From assembly GCF_034555935.1 (NCBI RefSeq), contig NZ_JAYDCJ010000001.1, positions 496,001 through 560,000 on the forward strand: a DNA stretch of 64,000 nucleotides. Direction: 5' to 3'. Below are positions 9,758 to 20,279 of the stretch, piece by piece; position 1 is the stretch's first letter, and every line of letters begins with the position of its first letter. Origin of the DNA: Marinobacter qingdaonensis (GTDB lineage: Bacteria; Pseudomonadota; Gammaproteobacteria; Pseudomonadales; Oleiphilaceae). The position numbers and the translations under genes are program-made. Below the pieces are notes generated by a model, which worked only from the letters and a program-made list of their open reading frames with translations, ran no database searches and had not been told where the DNA came from.

Positions 9758-10251
9758 GTTTCAGTCCTTAGGGCCGGTTCGCCGGCAAGATAGGAAGCTT
9801 CGGGATAGACAAGGGCACGTCCGGACATGGCGGTGCGTCCCAGCAGCATGCGAAAGCGCATGGAGTCCCGATTGGTCAGGGTCATTTCAATGGGCCAGCT
9901 CTGGTCACCGACCACCAGGGTGGTCTCAATCACCAGACGCAGTTCTTTGTGGCCGCCGGAGTCGGACACCTCGCGCTCATCCAGCACCCGGGCGTCGCAC
10001 TCCACCACCTGATGCATGTCGTTCTGGATCGGGTGCACCCAGAACCGGACCCGGCGCTCACCGTCCTCGGTGTAGGGCTCGGTGCGAAAGGTGTGCAGGC
10101 AGGAGGTGCGGGCACCGGTATCCACCTTGGCCTTGATGCGGCCGATATCGAGGTCCGGCAGCGCCACCCACTCCCGCCAGCCCAGCCCAGCCTTGTTGTC
10201 GTTGGGTTTGGGCGCAATGGGTTTGATCACTTCAACGGTCTTGGTCGACAT
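9754..10251 (-). CDS. rimB: RimK-associated retropepsin-like protease (RimB/ATP-dependent zinc protease family)
   Basis: About 165 aa from ATG 10251 ([15 protein letters not shown]). The aspartic-protease-like motif [11 protein letters not shown] and the family end [20 protein letters not shown] are present. Members are found next to rimK and are thought to remove the glutamate tails that RimK adds. It starts 20 bp inside the end of the mscS gene and overlaps rimK at its end. Longer upstream readings are not credible because they lie over mscS. Confidence 0.8.
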   Translation of the reverse strand: MSTKTVEVIKPIAPKPNDNKAGLGWREWVALPDLDIGRIKAKVDTGARTSCLHTFRTEPYTEDGERRVRFWVHPIQNDMHQVVECDARVLDEREVSDSGGHKELRLVIETTLVVGDQSWPIEMTLTNRDSMRFRMLLGRTAMSGRALVYPEASYLAGEPALRTET

Positions 10252-11119
10252 CCACGGATTCCTTGTTGGCAATGGTTTCTGGGCCCAGCAACTGCACGCG
10301 GAAGGGCTCGGAATGGCTTCCGGCATAAATACTGGTATGGGGGAAGGGAATCTCGATGCCTTCGCGATCGAGCGCCTTCTTGATTCCGACCATGATGCCG
10401 CTCCGACCATCCAGCACTTTGTCCTTGGGCACCCAGAAAGAGAACTGCAGGTCCACGGACGAGGGCCCAAAAGCCGTCACCAACACAAACGGCTTGGGCT
10501 CTTCCAGGCACACCGGGTTCTGCTCAGCCAGACCCAGCAACAGCTTCTCGACCCGCTCCACATCTTCAGCGTAGGCAATACCCACGGTCAGGTCGAGTCG
10601 GCGGATCGGGAACCGGGACCGGTTCACCACCCGGGTCTTGATCAGGGTTTCATTGGGTATACGCACGTACAGGTTGTCCGGCGTTCGCAGTTTCACGCTC
10701 AGCATGTCGATGCCGATCACCTCACCAATGGTGGCGTCCACCTCGATCACATCGCCAATTTCGAAGGGTTTCTCCACCAGCAGGAACAGCCCGCTGATCA
10801 TGTTCGACGCCGAGGTCTGGGACGCAAAACCGATGGCCACGGTCAGGATACCGGCGGCGCCCAGCACCACCTCAAGCGAAAACCCGGCTTCCCGCAGCGC
10901 CGCCATGGCGAACAACAGGACAATCAGGTAGAACACCAGCCGGCGGACCATCACCGTGTGATGGCGGGTACTGCGCTGGGCCATGAACTTGGCCGCACTG
11001 CGCCCGGCAAAGGAGCCCAGCACCAGGCCCAGGACCAACAGGAACAGCGAGCTGAACCAGGTACCCCAGGCTATGTCTGTCACTACCGACATGACGCCGG
11101 CCTGTATCTGTTCAAGCAA
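10232..11119 (-). CDS. MscS-family small-conductance mechanosensitive channel
   Basis: 295 aa inner-membrane channel. Two N-terminal helices are followed by the pore-lining helix ([40 protein letters not shown]), a close match to the MscS TM3-beta junction, and a cytoplasmic beta/alpha vestibule. It opens under membrane tension and vents solutes during osmotic downshock. The gene overlaps the protease gene downstream and lies 22 bp after the DUF432-like gene, suggesting one operon. Confidence 0.9.
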   Translation of the reverse strand: MLEQIQAGVMSVVTDIAWGTWFSSLFLLVLGLVLGSFAGRSAAKFMAQRSTRHHTVMVRRLVFYLIVLLFAMAALREAGFSLEVVLGAAGILTVAIGFASQTSASNMISGLFLLVEKPFEIGDVIEVDATIGEVIGIDMLSVKLRTPDNLYVRIPNETLIKTRVVNRSRFPIRRLDLTVGIAYAEDVERVEKLLLGLAEQNPVCLEEPKPFVLVTAFGPSSVDLQFSFWVPKDKVLDGRSGIMVGIKKALDREGIEIPFPHTSIYAGSHSEPFRVQLLGPETIANKESVDVDQDR

Positions 11120-11141
11120 ACCTTGTACTCCCTAGCGGGGG

Positions 11142-11951
11142 TTATCCAAAAATGCGATCGAAGGCGCGCACCAGTCGACCCCGGGCCATTTCTTCCCGGG
11201 CCGGACCCACGCGCTGACAGACGCCCGCCGCCGGCAACAGCTTGGTGTCGACATTCAGGCTGGCAGAATTCATCTCGGTCTCGCACACCACAGTGACTCC
11301 CGGGGTCCACAACTGGCCACGGTCGTTCAGGTGCAGCGACAGCAGCGGGGTCGGCAGACTGAACCGCTCCAGCAGCAGCGGTTCCTCGCGCCGGTTGACG
11401 ATGGTCACCGGGGTCACGGCCCGCCAGGGCCGCTTGGGCACCGCTTCCAGCACCAGACGGGCGAAACTGGACGAGGAATAACACAGCTCCCCCTCCATGG
11501 TGTTGCGACCGACCCAAGTCAGCGACGGCGTCCCCAAGGGAATCTCCGTCAGTACGGACTGACTTTCGCCCACACACACCTTCATCCATACCACCGTGCC
11601 CACGTAGATCACGCAACGGCCGCCGGCGGGGATGGTGACCGGGTGATAGGGACGGATAACGGTGGGCAAGGAGGCGACAGCCGGTATGAAGGTGACCGTC
11701 TCGGATTCGCCACTGCGGATAAAACGCTGCAGCTGCACGTCGGCCGAAGGCAGGGTATGGCCAATGCTCTGGCTCCAGGTGACCGGATCGGTATCGGCGC
11801 CCAGGGTCTGGGAGCGGACCTGCCACTCCTGGTCCAGCAGAGTGACCCACAGCCGGACCTGACCAAGCTCGTGATACTGGGTCTGGCCCGAAGCCAGGGT
11901 ATAGGGCAAGGCCCAGACACCGTCGTCACGGCCGGCGCTTTCGGAATCCAT
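11142..11951 (-). CDS. DUF432-like conserved protein next to mscS
   Basis: About 269 aa from ATG 11951 (MDSESAGRDDGVWALPYT), with AGGAGA 13 bases upstream. An in-frame GTG at 11978 is less likely. No signal peptide or membrane segment is seen; it looks like a soluble beta-rich protein (IPAGGRCVIYVGTVVWMKV, PVTIVNRREEPLLLERFSLP). From memory, DUF432 proteins accompany MscS channels and show this pattern, but I cannot confirm the family. A role with the channel is inferred only from the 22-bp gap. Confidence 0.6.
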   Translation of the reverse strand: MDSESAGRDDGVWALPYTLASGQTQYHELGQVRLWVTLLDQEWQVRSQTLGADTDPVTWSQSIGHTLPSADVQLQRFIRSGESETVTFIPAVASLPTVIRPYHPVTIPAGGRCVIYVGTVVWMKVCVGESQSVLTEIPLGTPSLTWVGRNTMEGELCYSSSSFARLVLEAVPKRPWRAVTPVTIVNRREEPLLLERFSLPTPLLSLHLNDRGQLWTPGVTVVCETEMNSASLNVDTKLLPAAGVCQRVGPAREEMARGRLVRAFDRIFG

Positions 11952-12106
11952 AGTCGCCACACATCTCCTGTCAGTCACTGGGGCGGATTGAACTTACTAT
12001 AATCCAATCATGGCACCTCAGCGAATATCCAAGTCTGTGATTTTATTGAGACACTGGCATGTATTTACCCCTATGCCAACACGCCTAACGGGATACAGGA
12101 TTTGCA

Positions 12107-13507
12107 ATGACACAGCTCGTCTGGTTCCGCAACGACCTGCGGGTCGCCGATAACGCCGCCCTCACCGCCGCCTGCAAGGCCGATGACCCGGTTCACGCCT
12201 GCTTCGTGGTCACCCCGGAGCAATGGCAGGAACACGACTGGTCCCCGGCCCGGGTGCAGTTTGTCATCGCCCACGCCAATGCCCTGGCCGAGGACCTGGC
12301 GAAGCTGGGCATCCCCATGACCTTCCTCCAGGCCAGGCGCTTCGACGACAGCCTCGAGCCACTGACCCAGCTGTGCCGGGACCAGAACATCGCCCGGGTA
12401 CACTTCAACGAGGAGTACGGGGTGAACGAGCGCCGGCGGGACAAGGCGCTGAAACAGAAACTGGACGACCTGGACATCGAGACCTGCAAATACCGGGACC
12501 AGACGGTGGCGCCGGTGGGCGACATCCTGACCCAGCAGGGCGAGCCCTACTCGGTCTTCACCCCCTTCTCCCGGCGCTGGCGCAGCTGGGTCGACGAAAC
12601 CCAGCCGACCCCCTTCCCGATTCCCAAGGCCATTGCCGACCCGGTCAAACCCGCGCGCCTGGATGAGATTCCCGACGCGTTCCGCGACGCTCCACCGGCG
12701 CTGGTGGAGACCGGCGAAGACGCCGCCCACCACCAACTGGAGGCGTTCCTCAGCGAGCGCGCCGGCGCGTACAAGGACGACCGGGACTTCCCGGCCCTGG
12801 ATGGCACCAGCCAGCTCTCCCCCTACCTGGCGAACGGCGTGCTGTCAGGGCGCCAATGCCTGCTGGCCGCCCGACAGGCCCAGGGCATGGGCGGTAACCA
12901 GGACGGTCTGACCACCTGGATCAGCGAAATTGCCTGGCGCGATTTTTACGTCAACATCCTCTACCACTACCCCCGGGTCAGTATGCACCGGGCGTTCAAA
13001 CCGGAAACCGAGTCCCTGGCCTGGAACCCGCCAGGCGAGCAGTTCGAGGCCTGGAAAGAAGGCCGCACCGGCATTCCCATCGTCGATGCCGCCATGCGCC
13101 AGCTCAACGAGACCGGCTGGATGCACAACCGCCTGCGCATGGTCACCGCGATGTTCCTGACCAAGAACCTGTTCATCGACTGGCGCCTGGGCGAAGCCTA
13201 CTTCATGTCGAAACTGGTGGACGGCTACCTGGCGTCCAACAACGGCGGCTGGCAGTGGAGCGCGTCCACCGGCACCGACGCCGCGCCCTACTTCCGGGTG
13301 TTCAACCCGGTAACCCAGAGCGAACGCTTCGACCCCAAGGGCGAGTTCGTGCGCCACTGGGTGCCGGAGCTGGCCAAACTCGACGCCAAGCGCATTCACG
13401 ACCCGAGCAAAGGCGGCGTGATTCCCGGGGGCTATCCACGGCCCATCGTGGATTTGAAGGAGAGTCGAAAGGAGGCGATCGCCAAGTTTCAGGCGCTGAA
13501 GGACTGA
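12107..13507 (+). CDS. phrB: Deoxyribodipyrimidine photolyase
   Basis: 466 aa class I CPD photolyase, which splits cyclobutane pyrimidine dimers with blue light. The N-terminal antenna-binding domain begins TQLVWFRNDLRVADNAAL. The FAD-binding domain contains FTPFSRRW, SQLSPYLANGVLS, WISEIAWRDFY, GIPIVDAAMRQLNETGWMHN and NNGGWQWSASTGTDAAPYFR. Length is normal for the family. It is transcribed divergently from the DUF432/mscS operon; the 155-bp gap (11952-12106) must hold both promoters, though I see no strong -35/-10 pair. Confidence 0.95.
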   Translation: MTQLVWFRNDLRVADNAALTAACKADDPVHACFVVTPEQWQEHDWSPARVQFVIAHANALAEDLAKLGIPMTFLQARRFDDSLEPLTQLCRDQNIARVHFNEEYGVNERRRDKALKQKLDDLDIETCKYRDQTVAPVGDILTQQGEPYSVFTPFSRRWRSWVDETQPTPFPIPKAIADPVKPARLDEIPDAFRDAPPALVETGEDAAHHQLEAFLSERAGAYKDDRDFPALDGTSQLSPYLANGVLSGRQCLLAARQAQGMGGNQDGLTTWISEIAWRDFYVNILYHYPRVSMHRAFKPETESLAWNPPGEQFEAWKEGRTGIPIVDAAMRQLNETGWMHNRLRMVTAMFLTKNLFIDWRLGEAYFMSKLVDGYLASNNGGWQWSASTGTDAAPYFRVFNPVTQSERFDPKGEFVRHWVPELAKLDAKRIHDPSKGGVIPGGYPRPIVDLKESRKEAIAKFQALKD

Positions 13508-13531
13508 CGCCGACTTTGGTGCAGCAGCGGC

Positions 13532-13624
13532 CTGGTAGGGCCTTCCAAAACACGCTGTAAATACATCCCTGTACGCTCGGCTCCGCCATCCATGGCTCCG
13601 CACGGTTTTGGAAGGCCCTACCAG
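13532..13624. repeat. Long intergenic inverted repeat, probable bidirectional terminator or dispersed repeat
   Basis: CTGGTAGGGCCTTCCAAAAC at 13532-13551 is perfectly mirrored at 13605-13624 around a 53-base loop. It fills the gap between convergent phrB and moeB. No U-run follows. The loop (GTAAATACATCCCTGTACG) looks like the intergenic palindromes scattered through Marinobacter-type genomes, but I cannot count copies here. Confidence 0.7.
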
Positions 13625-13634
13625 TCCACTGCGA

Positions 13635-14390
13635 TCAGGCTCGGGTCGTTCCGCACACCGGACATTCCGGGTCCCGGGCCAGCTTCATTTCCCGCCAGGC
13701 CATCTGCCAGGCGTCGAGAATCAGCAGCCGGCCGACCAGCGGCTCGCCCACGCCGGAAATGAGTTTGATGGCTTCCATGGCCTGGGCCGAGCCGATCAGG
13801 CCCACCAGGGGCGCGATGACGCCGGCCTCGGAACAGGTCAGGTCCTCGTTGCCCTGCTCCGGATACAGGCAGTGGTAGCAGGGACTGAGGTCATTGCGGC
13901 TGTCGTACACCGAGAGCTGGCCCTCGCCGCGGATGGCGGCGCCGGAAACCAGTGGCACCTTCGACGCCACGCAGGCCCTACTGACCGCGAACCGGGTATG
14001 AAAGTTGTCGCAGCAGTCCACCACCAGACTGGCCTCTTCCACCTGCCGGGTCAGGGCGTCGCCGTCCAGGCGCTGGTTCAGGGCCGTTACCGAAATCAAC
14101 GGATTCAGGCGTCGGACCCGGTTGGCCAGGGCCTCGGCCTTGGACTGGCCGAGTTCGGACTGTTCAAATCCAATCTGGCGCTGCAGGTTGGCCAGTTCGA
14201 TGTCATCGTCGTCCACCAGGGTCAGCTGGCCCACACCGGCGGCCCCCAGGTACAGGGCAACCGGGCAGCCCAGGCCGCCCGCGCCGATCACCAGCACCCG
14301 GGCCGACTTCAGGGCAGCCTGGCCGGCGACATCGAAACGGGGCATGAGAATCTGGCGGCTGTAGCGCAGCAGCTCGTCATCACTGAGCAT
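13635..14390 (-). CDS. moeB: HesA/MoeB/ThiF family adenylyltransferase
   Basis: About 251 aa from ATG 14390 ([17 protein letters not shown]), preceded by AGGAGAGC. It shows the E1-like nucleotide loop VLVIGAGGLGCPVALYLGAAGVG, the R-finger region DIELANLQRQIGF, and zinc cysteine pairs (CYHCLYPEQ and CPVCGT). It adenylates the C-terminal glycine of a ubiquitin-like sulphur carrier (MoaD or ThiS). Placement after prmC is typical of this gammaproteobacterial cluster. MoeB versus ThiF cannot be separated by sequence alone. Confidence 0.85.
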   Translation of the reverse strand: MLSDDELLRYSRQILMPRFDVAGQAALKSARVLVIGAGGLGCPVALYLGAAGVGQLTLVDDDDIELANLQRQIGFEQSELGQSKAEALANRVRRLNPLISVTALNQRLDGDALTRQVEEASLVVDCCDNFHTRFAVSRACVASKVPLVSGAAIRGEGQLSVYDSRNDLSPCYHCLYPEQGNEDLTCSEAGVIAPLVGLIGSAQAMEAIKLISGVGEPLVGRLLILDAWQMAWREMKLARDPECPVCGTTRA

Positions 14391-15282
14391 CTTGCTCTCC
14401 TGTTTTCTGGCCTGGGTTCTGGCCCGATGGACTCGGGCACCCACCCCACTGACCGAGCGTCATCCGGTCCCGGTCGCCATAGTCTTTCCGACTTACCACC
14501 GCGCCAAAGCCGCGGGCCTGCAACAAACTGGCCACCGCCGCGGCCTGGTCGTAACCGTGCTCGAGTAGCAACCAGCCACCCTCGGCAAGCCACTGCGGCG
14601 CCTGCTCGACAATCAGCCGGATGTCGTCCAGGCCGTCCCGGCCCGACACCAGAGCCGAGGCGGGCTCAAATCGCACATCGCCCTCGCCCAGATGATGGTC
14701 ATCACTGGCAATATAGGGCGGGTTGGACACGATCAGATCAAATTTTCCCGGTGCCAGGCCGGAAAACCAGGAACTTTGCGCCACCTCGACGGGCAGCCCA
14801 AGGGCGCGGGCGTTGCGTCGGGCCAGGGCCACGGCGTCGTCGACGCAGTCGCAGGCACTGACCCGCCAATCCGGTTGCTCGCTGGCCAGGGCCAGGGCAA
14901 TGGCGCCGGTGCCGGTGCCGAGATCCAGCACCCGGGCCTCCCTCGGCAGCGACAGCGCCAGGGCGGTCTCCACCAGGCACTCGGTGTCGGATCGGGGGAT
15001 CAGGGTCGACGGACTGACGGCAAGCGGCAGGGACCAGAACTCCTGGTGACCCAACAGGTAGGCGATCGGCTCGCCCTGGGTCCGTTTGGCCACCAGGGTC
15101 TCAAACCCGGCAATCTGGTCCGGGGCGAGGACCCGTTCGGGCCAGGCCCGGAAGCTGGTGCGACTCAGGCCGGTGACGTGACTCAGCAGCAATTCGGCAT
15201 CGAGCCTCGGGCTGTCGCCGGCAATTCGCTGCGCGGCCTGGCGCAGAAGGTGTTCGCAGGTGTCGGCGGGATTAGTGGTCAT
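14380..15282 (-). CDS. prmC: PrmC, release-factor glutamine N5-methyltransferase
   Basis: About 300 aa from ATG 15282 ([15 protein letters not shown]). The N-terminal helical domain precedes a Rossmann methyltransferase with [16 protein letters not shown] (SAM loop) and the catalytic NPPY in [13 protein letters not shown]. It methylates the GGQ glutamine of RF1 and RF2. It overlaps prfA by 11 bp upstream and moeB by 11 bp downstream, so the three are translationally linked. The C-terminus is extended by a short Gln/Gly-rich tail. Confidence 0.93.
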   Translation of the reverse strand: MTTNPADTCEHLLRQAAQRIAGDSPRLDAELLLSHVTGLSRTSFRAWPERVLAPDQIAGFETLVAKRTQGEPIAYLLGHQEFWSLPLAVSPSTLIPRSDTECLVETALALSLPREARVLDLGTGTGAIALALASEQPDWRVSACDCVDDAVALARRNARALGLPVEVAQSSWFSGLAPGKFDLIVSNPPYIASDDHHLGEGDVRFEPASALVSGRDGLDDIRLIVEQAPQWLAEGGWLLLEHGYDQAAAVASLLQARGFGAVVSRKDYGDRDRMTLGQWGGCPSPSGQNPGQKTGEQDAQ

Positions 15283-16360
15283 CGGCGAGCGAGGCCAGCA
15301 GCTCGGCCTGATGCTCCTGCTGCAGCGGCACGACCACGGCGTCCAGGTCACCGGACACCACCTCGTCCAGCTTGTACAGGGTCAGGTTGATGCGGTGATC
15401 GGTCACCCGCCCCTGGGGGAAGTTGTAGGTGCGGATGCGCTCGGAGCGGTCGCCGCTGCCCACCAGGCTCTTGCGGGTCTCAGCCACGGATTTCTGCTGG
15501 CGCTCGAGCTCCGCGTTCTGCAGACGCGACGCCAGGAAACTCAGGGCCTTGGCGCGGTTCTTGTGCTGCGAGCGTTCCTCCTGGCACTCCACCACGATGC
15601 CGGTGGGCAGGTGGGTGATGCGGATGGCGGAATCGGTCTTGTTGACGTGCTGGCCGCCGGCGCCGGAGGAGCGGAAGGTGTCGATGCGCAGGTCGGACTT
15701 GTTGATCTCCACCGCCTGGGCCTCGTCCGCCTCCGGCATGACCGCCACGGTGCAGGCGGAGGTGTGGATCCGGCCCTGGGATTCGGTTTCCGGCACCCGT
15801 TGCACCCGGTGCGCGCCAGACTCGAACTTGAGCGCGCCGTAAACGCCGTCACCCACGACCCGGGCAATCACTTCCTTATAACCACCGTGCTCGCCCTCGC
15901 TCTCGCTGACCACCTCCACCTGCCAGCGGCGACGCTCGGCGTAGCGGCTGTACATGCGGAACAGGTCGCCGGCGAAAATGGCGGCCTCGTCACCGCCGGT
16001 GCCGGCGCGGATCTCCAGGAACACGCTTTTGCCGTCGTTGGGATCCTTGGGCAGCATCAGGCGCTGCAACTCCTCGTCCAGCTCCTCGTTTTTCTGCCGG
16101 GCCGCGGCCAACTCGTCGGCGGCCATTTCCCGCATGTCGGCATCGCTGTCGTTGGCCAGCTCATTGGCCGCGTCGATGTCGTCCAGGGACGCGCGCCAGG
16201 CTTCGAAGCAATGCACGATGGGCTCGATTTCGGCGAACTCCCGGGACAGGTCCCGGAACTGATTCTGGTCGGCTATGACGGAGGCGTCGCTGAGCAGCGC
16301 GCTGACCTCCTCGAAGCGGTCGGTGAGCTGCTCGAGGCGGGATTGGATCGATGGTTTCAT
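15272..16360 (-). CDS. prfA: Peptide chain release factor 1
   Basis: 362 aa, the usual RF1 length. It has the PxT-region block [18 protein letters not shown], the catalytic GGQ in [21 protein letters not shown] and the domain 4 segment [16 protein letters not shown]. It reads UAA and UAG stops. The ATG at 16360 overlaps the end of hemA by 4 bp, the standard hemA-prfA-prmC order. Confidence 0.97.
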   Translation of the reverse strand: MKPSIQSRLEQLTDRFEEVSALLSDASVIADQNQFRDLSREFAEIEPIVHCFEAWRASLDDIDAANELANDSDADMREMAADELAAARQKNEELDEELQRLMLPKDPNDGKSVFLEIRAGTGGDEAAIFAGDLFRMYSRYAERRRWQVEVVSESEGEHGGYKEVIARVVGDGVYGALKFESGAHRVQRVPETESQGRIHTSACTVAVMPEADEAQAVEINKSDLRIDTFRSSGAGGQHVNKTDSAIRITHLPTGIVVECQEERSQHKNRAKALSFLASRLQNAELERQQKSVAETRKSLVGSGDRSERIRTYNFPQGRVTDHRINLTLYKLDEVVSGDLDAVVVPLQQEHQAELLASLADDH

Positions 16361-17646
16361 AGTTTTTCCGGGGTGGTCGGCTCGTCGGCCTGCAGAGCGT
16401 CCAGCTGGTGCAGTTCACGCAACCACTCGGTGACCTCGGGCCGACCCTCGGTGGTTGCCTTGCGCACCTGCACCGAGGGTTCGTGCAACAGTTTGTTGGT
16501 CAGGCCACGGGCCAGGCTGCGCAGCACCGTCTCGGGATCGCCGCCGTTGCGCAGAGTCCGCAGGGCCTTTTCGGTTTCCGCATCGCGCAGAACCTCGGCC
16601 CGCTGCCGGAATTGCTTGAGGGTGGACACGGCGTCCAGGGCACGCAACTGGTTCAGGAAATCCTGCACACCGGCAGACACCAGATTCTCGGCCTCCCGGG
16701 CGGCGCCCTCGCGGGACCGGATGTTTTCTTCAATCACTTGGCGCAGGTCGTCCACGGTGTAGAGGTATACGTCAGCCAGGGAAGAGACCTCGGGCTCGAT
16801 GTCCCGGGGTACGGCAATATCGACCATGAAATAGGGCCGGTGCTTGCGCTTTTTCAGGGCCCGCTCAACCGCGCCTTTGCCCAAGATGGGCAGCGGACTG
16901 GCGGTGGAGGAAATAACGATATCGACGTCGGCCAGGTGCTCGGGAATCTCCGACAGCAGGATACCCTTGCCGCCGTGGGCACTGGCCAGGGTTTGGGCCC
17001 GTTCCAGGGTCCGGTTGGCAACCAGGAAATCCTTCACGCCGGCATCGGCCAGGTGCCGGGCCACCAACTCGATGGTCTTGCCGGCACCAATCAACAGGGC
17101 CCGGTTGCGGGCCATGTCGGAGAAGATGTGGTGCGCCATGCTGACGGCCGCGTAGGCAACCGACACCGGGTTCTCACCTATAGCGGTCTGGGTGCGCACC
17201 CGCTTGGCCACCGAGAAGGAATGCTCAAACAGTCGGGACAGGAAGGAACCGCTGGCGTCGTTCTCACGGGCCAGGGCGTAGGCGTCCTTGAGCTGGCCCA
17301 GGATCTGGGGCTCGCCCAGCACCATGGAGTCGAGGCCCGCGGCCACCCGCATGACATGCCGGACCGCATCGGCATCCCGGTGCACGTACAGGGACTGCTC
17401 CAGCTCCGCCGCTTCCAGTTCGTGGAACCCGGCCAGCCAGCGCAGTACCGCCGGGGCGCAGTCGTCGTCGCCGGCCAGGTACAGCTCGGTCCGGTTGCAG
17501 GTGGACAGGATGGCGGTTTCGGTGGCACCGGAGGCCACGCGCAGTTCGGCGAAGGCATCCGCCATCCGCTCCGGCGTAAACGCCACGCGTTCACGCAACT
17601 CCACGGGAGCCGTGCGGTGATTGATTCCGAGCGTTATCAGTGCCAT
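16357..17646 (-). CDS. hemA: Glutamyl-tRNA reductase
   Basis: 429 aa. It reduces glutamyl-tRNA(Glu) to glutamate-1-semialdehyde, the first committed step of tetrapyrrole synthesis. Key parts are [17 protein letters not shown], the catalytic cysteine in [24 protein letters not shown], and the NADPH loop [19 protein letters not shown]. It is divergent from the TPR lipoprotein gene. The 246-bp gap 17647-17892 must hold both promoters. Confidence 0.97.
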   Translation of the reverse strand: MALITLGINHRTAPVELRERVAFTPERMADAFAELRVASGATETAILSTCNRTELYLAGDDDCAPAVLRWLAGFHELEAAELEQSLYVHRDADAVRHVMRVAAGLDSMVLGEPQILGQLKDAYALARENDASGSFLSRLFEHSFSVAKRVRTQTAIGENPVSVAYAAVSMAHHIFSDMARNRALLIGAGKTIELVARHLADAGVKDFLVANRTLERAQTLASAHGGKGILLSEIPEHLADVDIVISSTASPLPILGKGAVERALKKRKHRPYFMVDIAVPRDIEPEVSSLADVYLYTVDDLRQVIEENIRSREGAAREAENLVSAGVQDFLNQLRALDAVSTLKQFRQRAEVLRDAETEKALRTLRNGGDPETVLRSLARGLTNKLLHEPSVQVRKATTEGRPEVTEWLRELHQLDALQADEPTTPEKL

Positions 17647-17892
17647 CTATCCGGTGAACAACCTTTGTGCCAACTGGGGAATATTGCCGCCATTTTAACG
17701 GTCAGCGCCCTTCGCTGCCACCCAAACGCCGCGCGCTTCGGCAAGTGCGGACAGGTTGGGCAAGTTCAGACGCTTGTGCCATTATAGGGAACCGGCCGAC
17801 GCCGGATGCCCAGCCAGCGCCTGATCAGTGCCAGAGCGGCCCAGGCTGGCGACTGTTTTTGATGCGTTGTCGACAGAATCACGGGAAGTTGC

Positions 17893-19638
17893 ATGCACAA
17901 ATCTGCACCGTTTTTGGTTACCTGCCTGACCAGCCTTACCCTGGTCGGCTGTGCCAGCTTTTCAGGCCCCCAGGAAGCCTCTGACACCGAAGCGCCTGCG
18001 CCGGCCAAGGCAGAGCCAAAGCGGGAAGACACCATTCAATACGCGGATTTCGAGCCGGACGTTCTCTATCTATTACTCTCCGGTGAGATTGCGGCGCAAC
18101 GCGGCCGCTTCGACGTCACCCTGGTCAACTACCTGAAGGCCGCCAAGCAATCCCGGGACGAAGGCGTCATTGAGCGGGCCATGCGCATCGCCCAGTCCCT
18201 GAACAGCGACAACGCCCAGCATCAGCTGGCCGAACTCTGGCTTGAGATCGACCCGGACAACCTGCAGGCCCACCGGGTCTCGGCCATCCAGGCGGTCAAG
18301 CGCAACCAGCTCGACGTTGCCCTGGGCCACATGGAAAAAATCATGAACCAGGGTGGCGATGCCGACTTCGACAGCCTGGCCGCCATGGCCGGCAACCTGC
18401 CGCCGGACCAGCAGCAGGAACTACTGCTTCTATATAGGGAGCTTTCGGAACGCCACCCGGACTCCCCGGAACTGGAATACAGCATCGCCCTGCTGCTGAA
18501 AGTCATCGGCGATCCCGGCCAGGCCCTGAATCGCCTGGACCCACTGCTTGAGAAAAACCCCAACTTCCAGCCGGCGATCATTCTCAAGGGCGACCTGCTG
18601 TACGAGGGCGGCGCCGAGAAAGAAGCGCTCGACTACCTGATGACCAACACCCGCCGCTTTCCCGCCAATCGGCGCATGGGCACCCTGTATGGCCGCATGC
18701 TGATCGGCGAGGGCGAGCTGCAGGCGGCCCAGGACGAATTCAACCGACTGGTCCAGCAGTACCCGAACGCACCCGGGCTGCGGCTGTCCCACGCCCTGGT
18801 CGCCCTGGAAAACGGTCAGACCGATCTGGCCGAGGCGGAACTGACCCGCCTGGTGGAACAGGGCCATCACGTGAACGAGGCCAACTATTACCTGGGTCGC
18901 ATCCAGGACGAGGCCGGCAACACCAACCAGGCCATCGGCTATTATCAGGGCGTCACCCAGGGCAACTACTATTTCCCGGCCCTGGCCCGGACCAGCGCCC
19001 TGCTGGCCGAAACCGACCGGCTCGACGAAGCCGTGGCCAACATCCGTACCCTGAAAGACAGCAACCCGGAGCAGGCGGAAAATTTCTGGCTGCTGGAGGT
19101 GAACCTGCTGCTGGACCAGGAGCGTGAGGAGGCAGCCCTGGCCACCGCCACCGAAGCCCTGGACGAATACCCGGACAACATCCAGATCCGCTACGCCCGC
19201 GCCATGTTGCTGGACACCCTGAGCCAGCCCGGTCGTGCCGAGGAGGACCTCAAGCACATCCTCAATCAGGATCCGGACAACGCCGTCGCCCTCAACGCCC
19301 TCGGCTACATCCTGACCACCCGTACCGATCGCCTGCGCGAAGCCCGCGGCTACATCGAGCGGGCCCTGGCACTGGACCCGGAGAACCCGGCCATTCTCGA
19401 CAGCATGGGCTGGGTCCTGTTCCAGGAAGGGCAGCTGGAGCCGGCGCTGGATTACCTGGGCCGCGCCTGGTCCGCCTACCCGGACCCGGAAGTGGCCGCC
19501 CACTACGGCGAGGCCCTGTGGATGAGCGGCGCCGAGGACCAGGCTCGCATCGTCTGGAAAAAGGGCCTGGAACAGGACGCCGACCACGACATCCTGCGGG
19601 AGACCATCCTGCGACTGACCGACGACGGTGAGCTTTGA
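17893..19638 (+). CDS. TPR-repeat lipoprotein upstream of lolB
   Basis: 581 aa. The lipoprotein signal MHKSAPFLVTCLTSLTLVGC has a lipobox ending at Cys20. Tandem tetratricopeptide helices follow through the rest of the protein (for example NAVALNALGYILTTRTDRLREARGYIERALALDPENPAILDSMG region). Such proteins are protein-interaction scaffolds, here probably at the outer membrane. The end overlaps lolB by 4 bp (ATGA), a conserved arrangement in Pseudomonas and Marinobacter relatives. The exact role is unknown. Confidence 0.88.
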   Translation: MHKSAPFLVTCLTSLTLVGCASFSGPQEASDTEAPAPAKAEPKREDTIQYADFEPDVLYLLLSGEIAAQRGRFDVTLVNYLKAAKQSRDEGVIERAMRIAQSLNSDNAQHQLAELWLEIDPDNLQAHRVSAIQAVKRNQLDVALGHMEKIMNQGGDADFDSLAAMAGNLPPDQQQELLLLYRELSERHPDSPELEYSIALLLKVIGDPGQALNRLDPLLEKNPNFQPAIILKGDLLYEGGAEKEALDYLMTNTRRFPANRRMGTLYGRMLIGEGELQAAQDEFNRLVQQYPNAPGLRLSHALVALENGQTDLAEAELTRLVEQGHHVNEANYYLGRIQDEAGNTNQAIGYYQGVTQGNYYFPALARTSALLAETDRLDEAVANIRTLKDSNPEQAENFWLLEVNLLLDQEREEAALATATEALDEYPDNIQIRYARAMLLDTLSQPGRAEEDLKHILNQDPDNAVALNALGYILTTRTDRLREARGYIERALALDPENPAILDSMGWVLFQEGQLEPALDYLGRAWSAYPDPEVAAHYGEALWMSGAEDQARIVWKKGLEQDADHDILRETILRLTDDGEL

Positions 19639-20279
19639 TGGCTCCAGTGTTTCGACTCTGGCTCGCCCTGCCCCTCATCGCCCTGCTCGTCGCCTGTACC
19701 ACCATTCAGGTTGAGCCGCTGCCCGAAGGCATGACCGACCAGCCGCCAGCGAACTGGGCCGCCCGCACCCGCAGCCTGAGCCAGTTCGACCACTGGCGCC
19801 TGATGGGCAAGCTGGCGGTGCGCCAGCCCTCCGACAGCGGCACCGCCATCATCAACCACTGGATCCAGCAGGGCGAAGCCTACGACCTGGCGCTGTCCTC
19901 ATCCTTTCTGGGCATGGGCAGCACCACCCTGAAGGGTGTGCCCGGCTTTATTGAGCTGACCCTGCCGGACGGCGAGACCTACCGTTCGGGCGACCCGGAA
20001 GCGCTGGTGCAAGCCGCCACCGGCTGGCAGCTGCCGCTGGACAACCTGATCTGGTGGATTCGCGGGCTCCCGGCCCCCGGCGGCGACTTCCGACTGCTGT
20101 TCGACGCCAGCGAGCAACTGGCCATCATCCGCCAGGCCGGCTGGGAGATCCGCTACGACCGCTGGCAGACCTTCCTGCCAGACCAGCCCAGCCTGCCGGC
20201 GCGGATCACCGCGCTGAAGGACGACAAACGGGTGCGCCTGGTGGTCAGCCAATGGGACCGGCATGAGGTGACGCCGTGA
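19635..20279 (+). CDS. lolB: LolB, outer-membrane lipoprotein receptor
   Basis: 214 aa lipoprotein with signal peptide and lipobox ALLVAC (Cys at about 22). It accepts lipoproteins from LolA and inserts them into the outer membrane. LolB-type blocks are [40 protein letters not shown] and [17 protein letters not shown]. It overlaps the TPR gene upstream and ispE downstream by 4 bp each. Confidence 0.93.
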   Translation: MMAPVFRLWLALPLIALLVACTTIQVEPLPEGMTDQPPANWAARTRSLSQFDHWRLMGKLAVRQPSDSGTAIINHWIQQGEAYDLALSSSFLGMGSTTLKGVPGFIELTLPDGETYRSGDPEALVQAATGWQLPLDNLIWWIRGLPAPGGDFRLLFDASEQLAIIRQAGWEIRYDRWQTFLPDQPSLPARITALKDDKRVRLVVSQWDRHEVTP

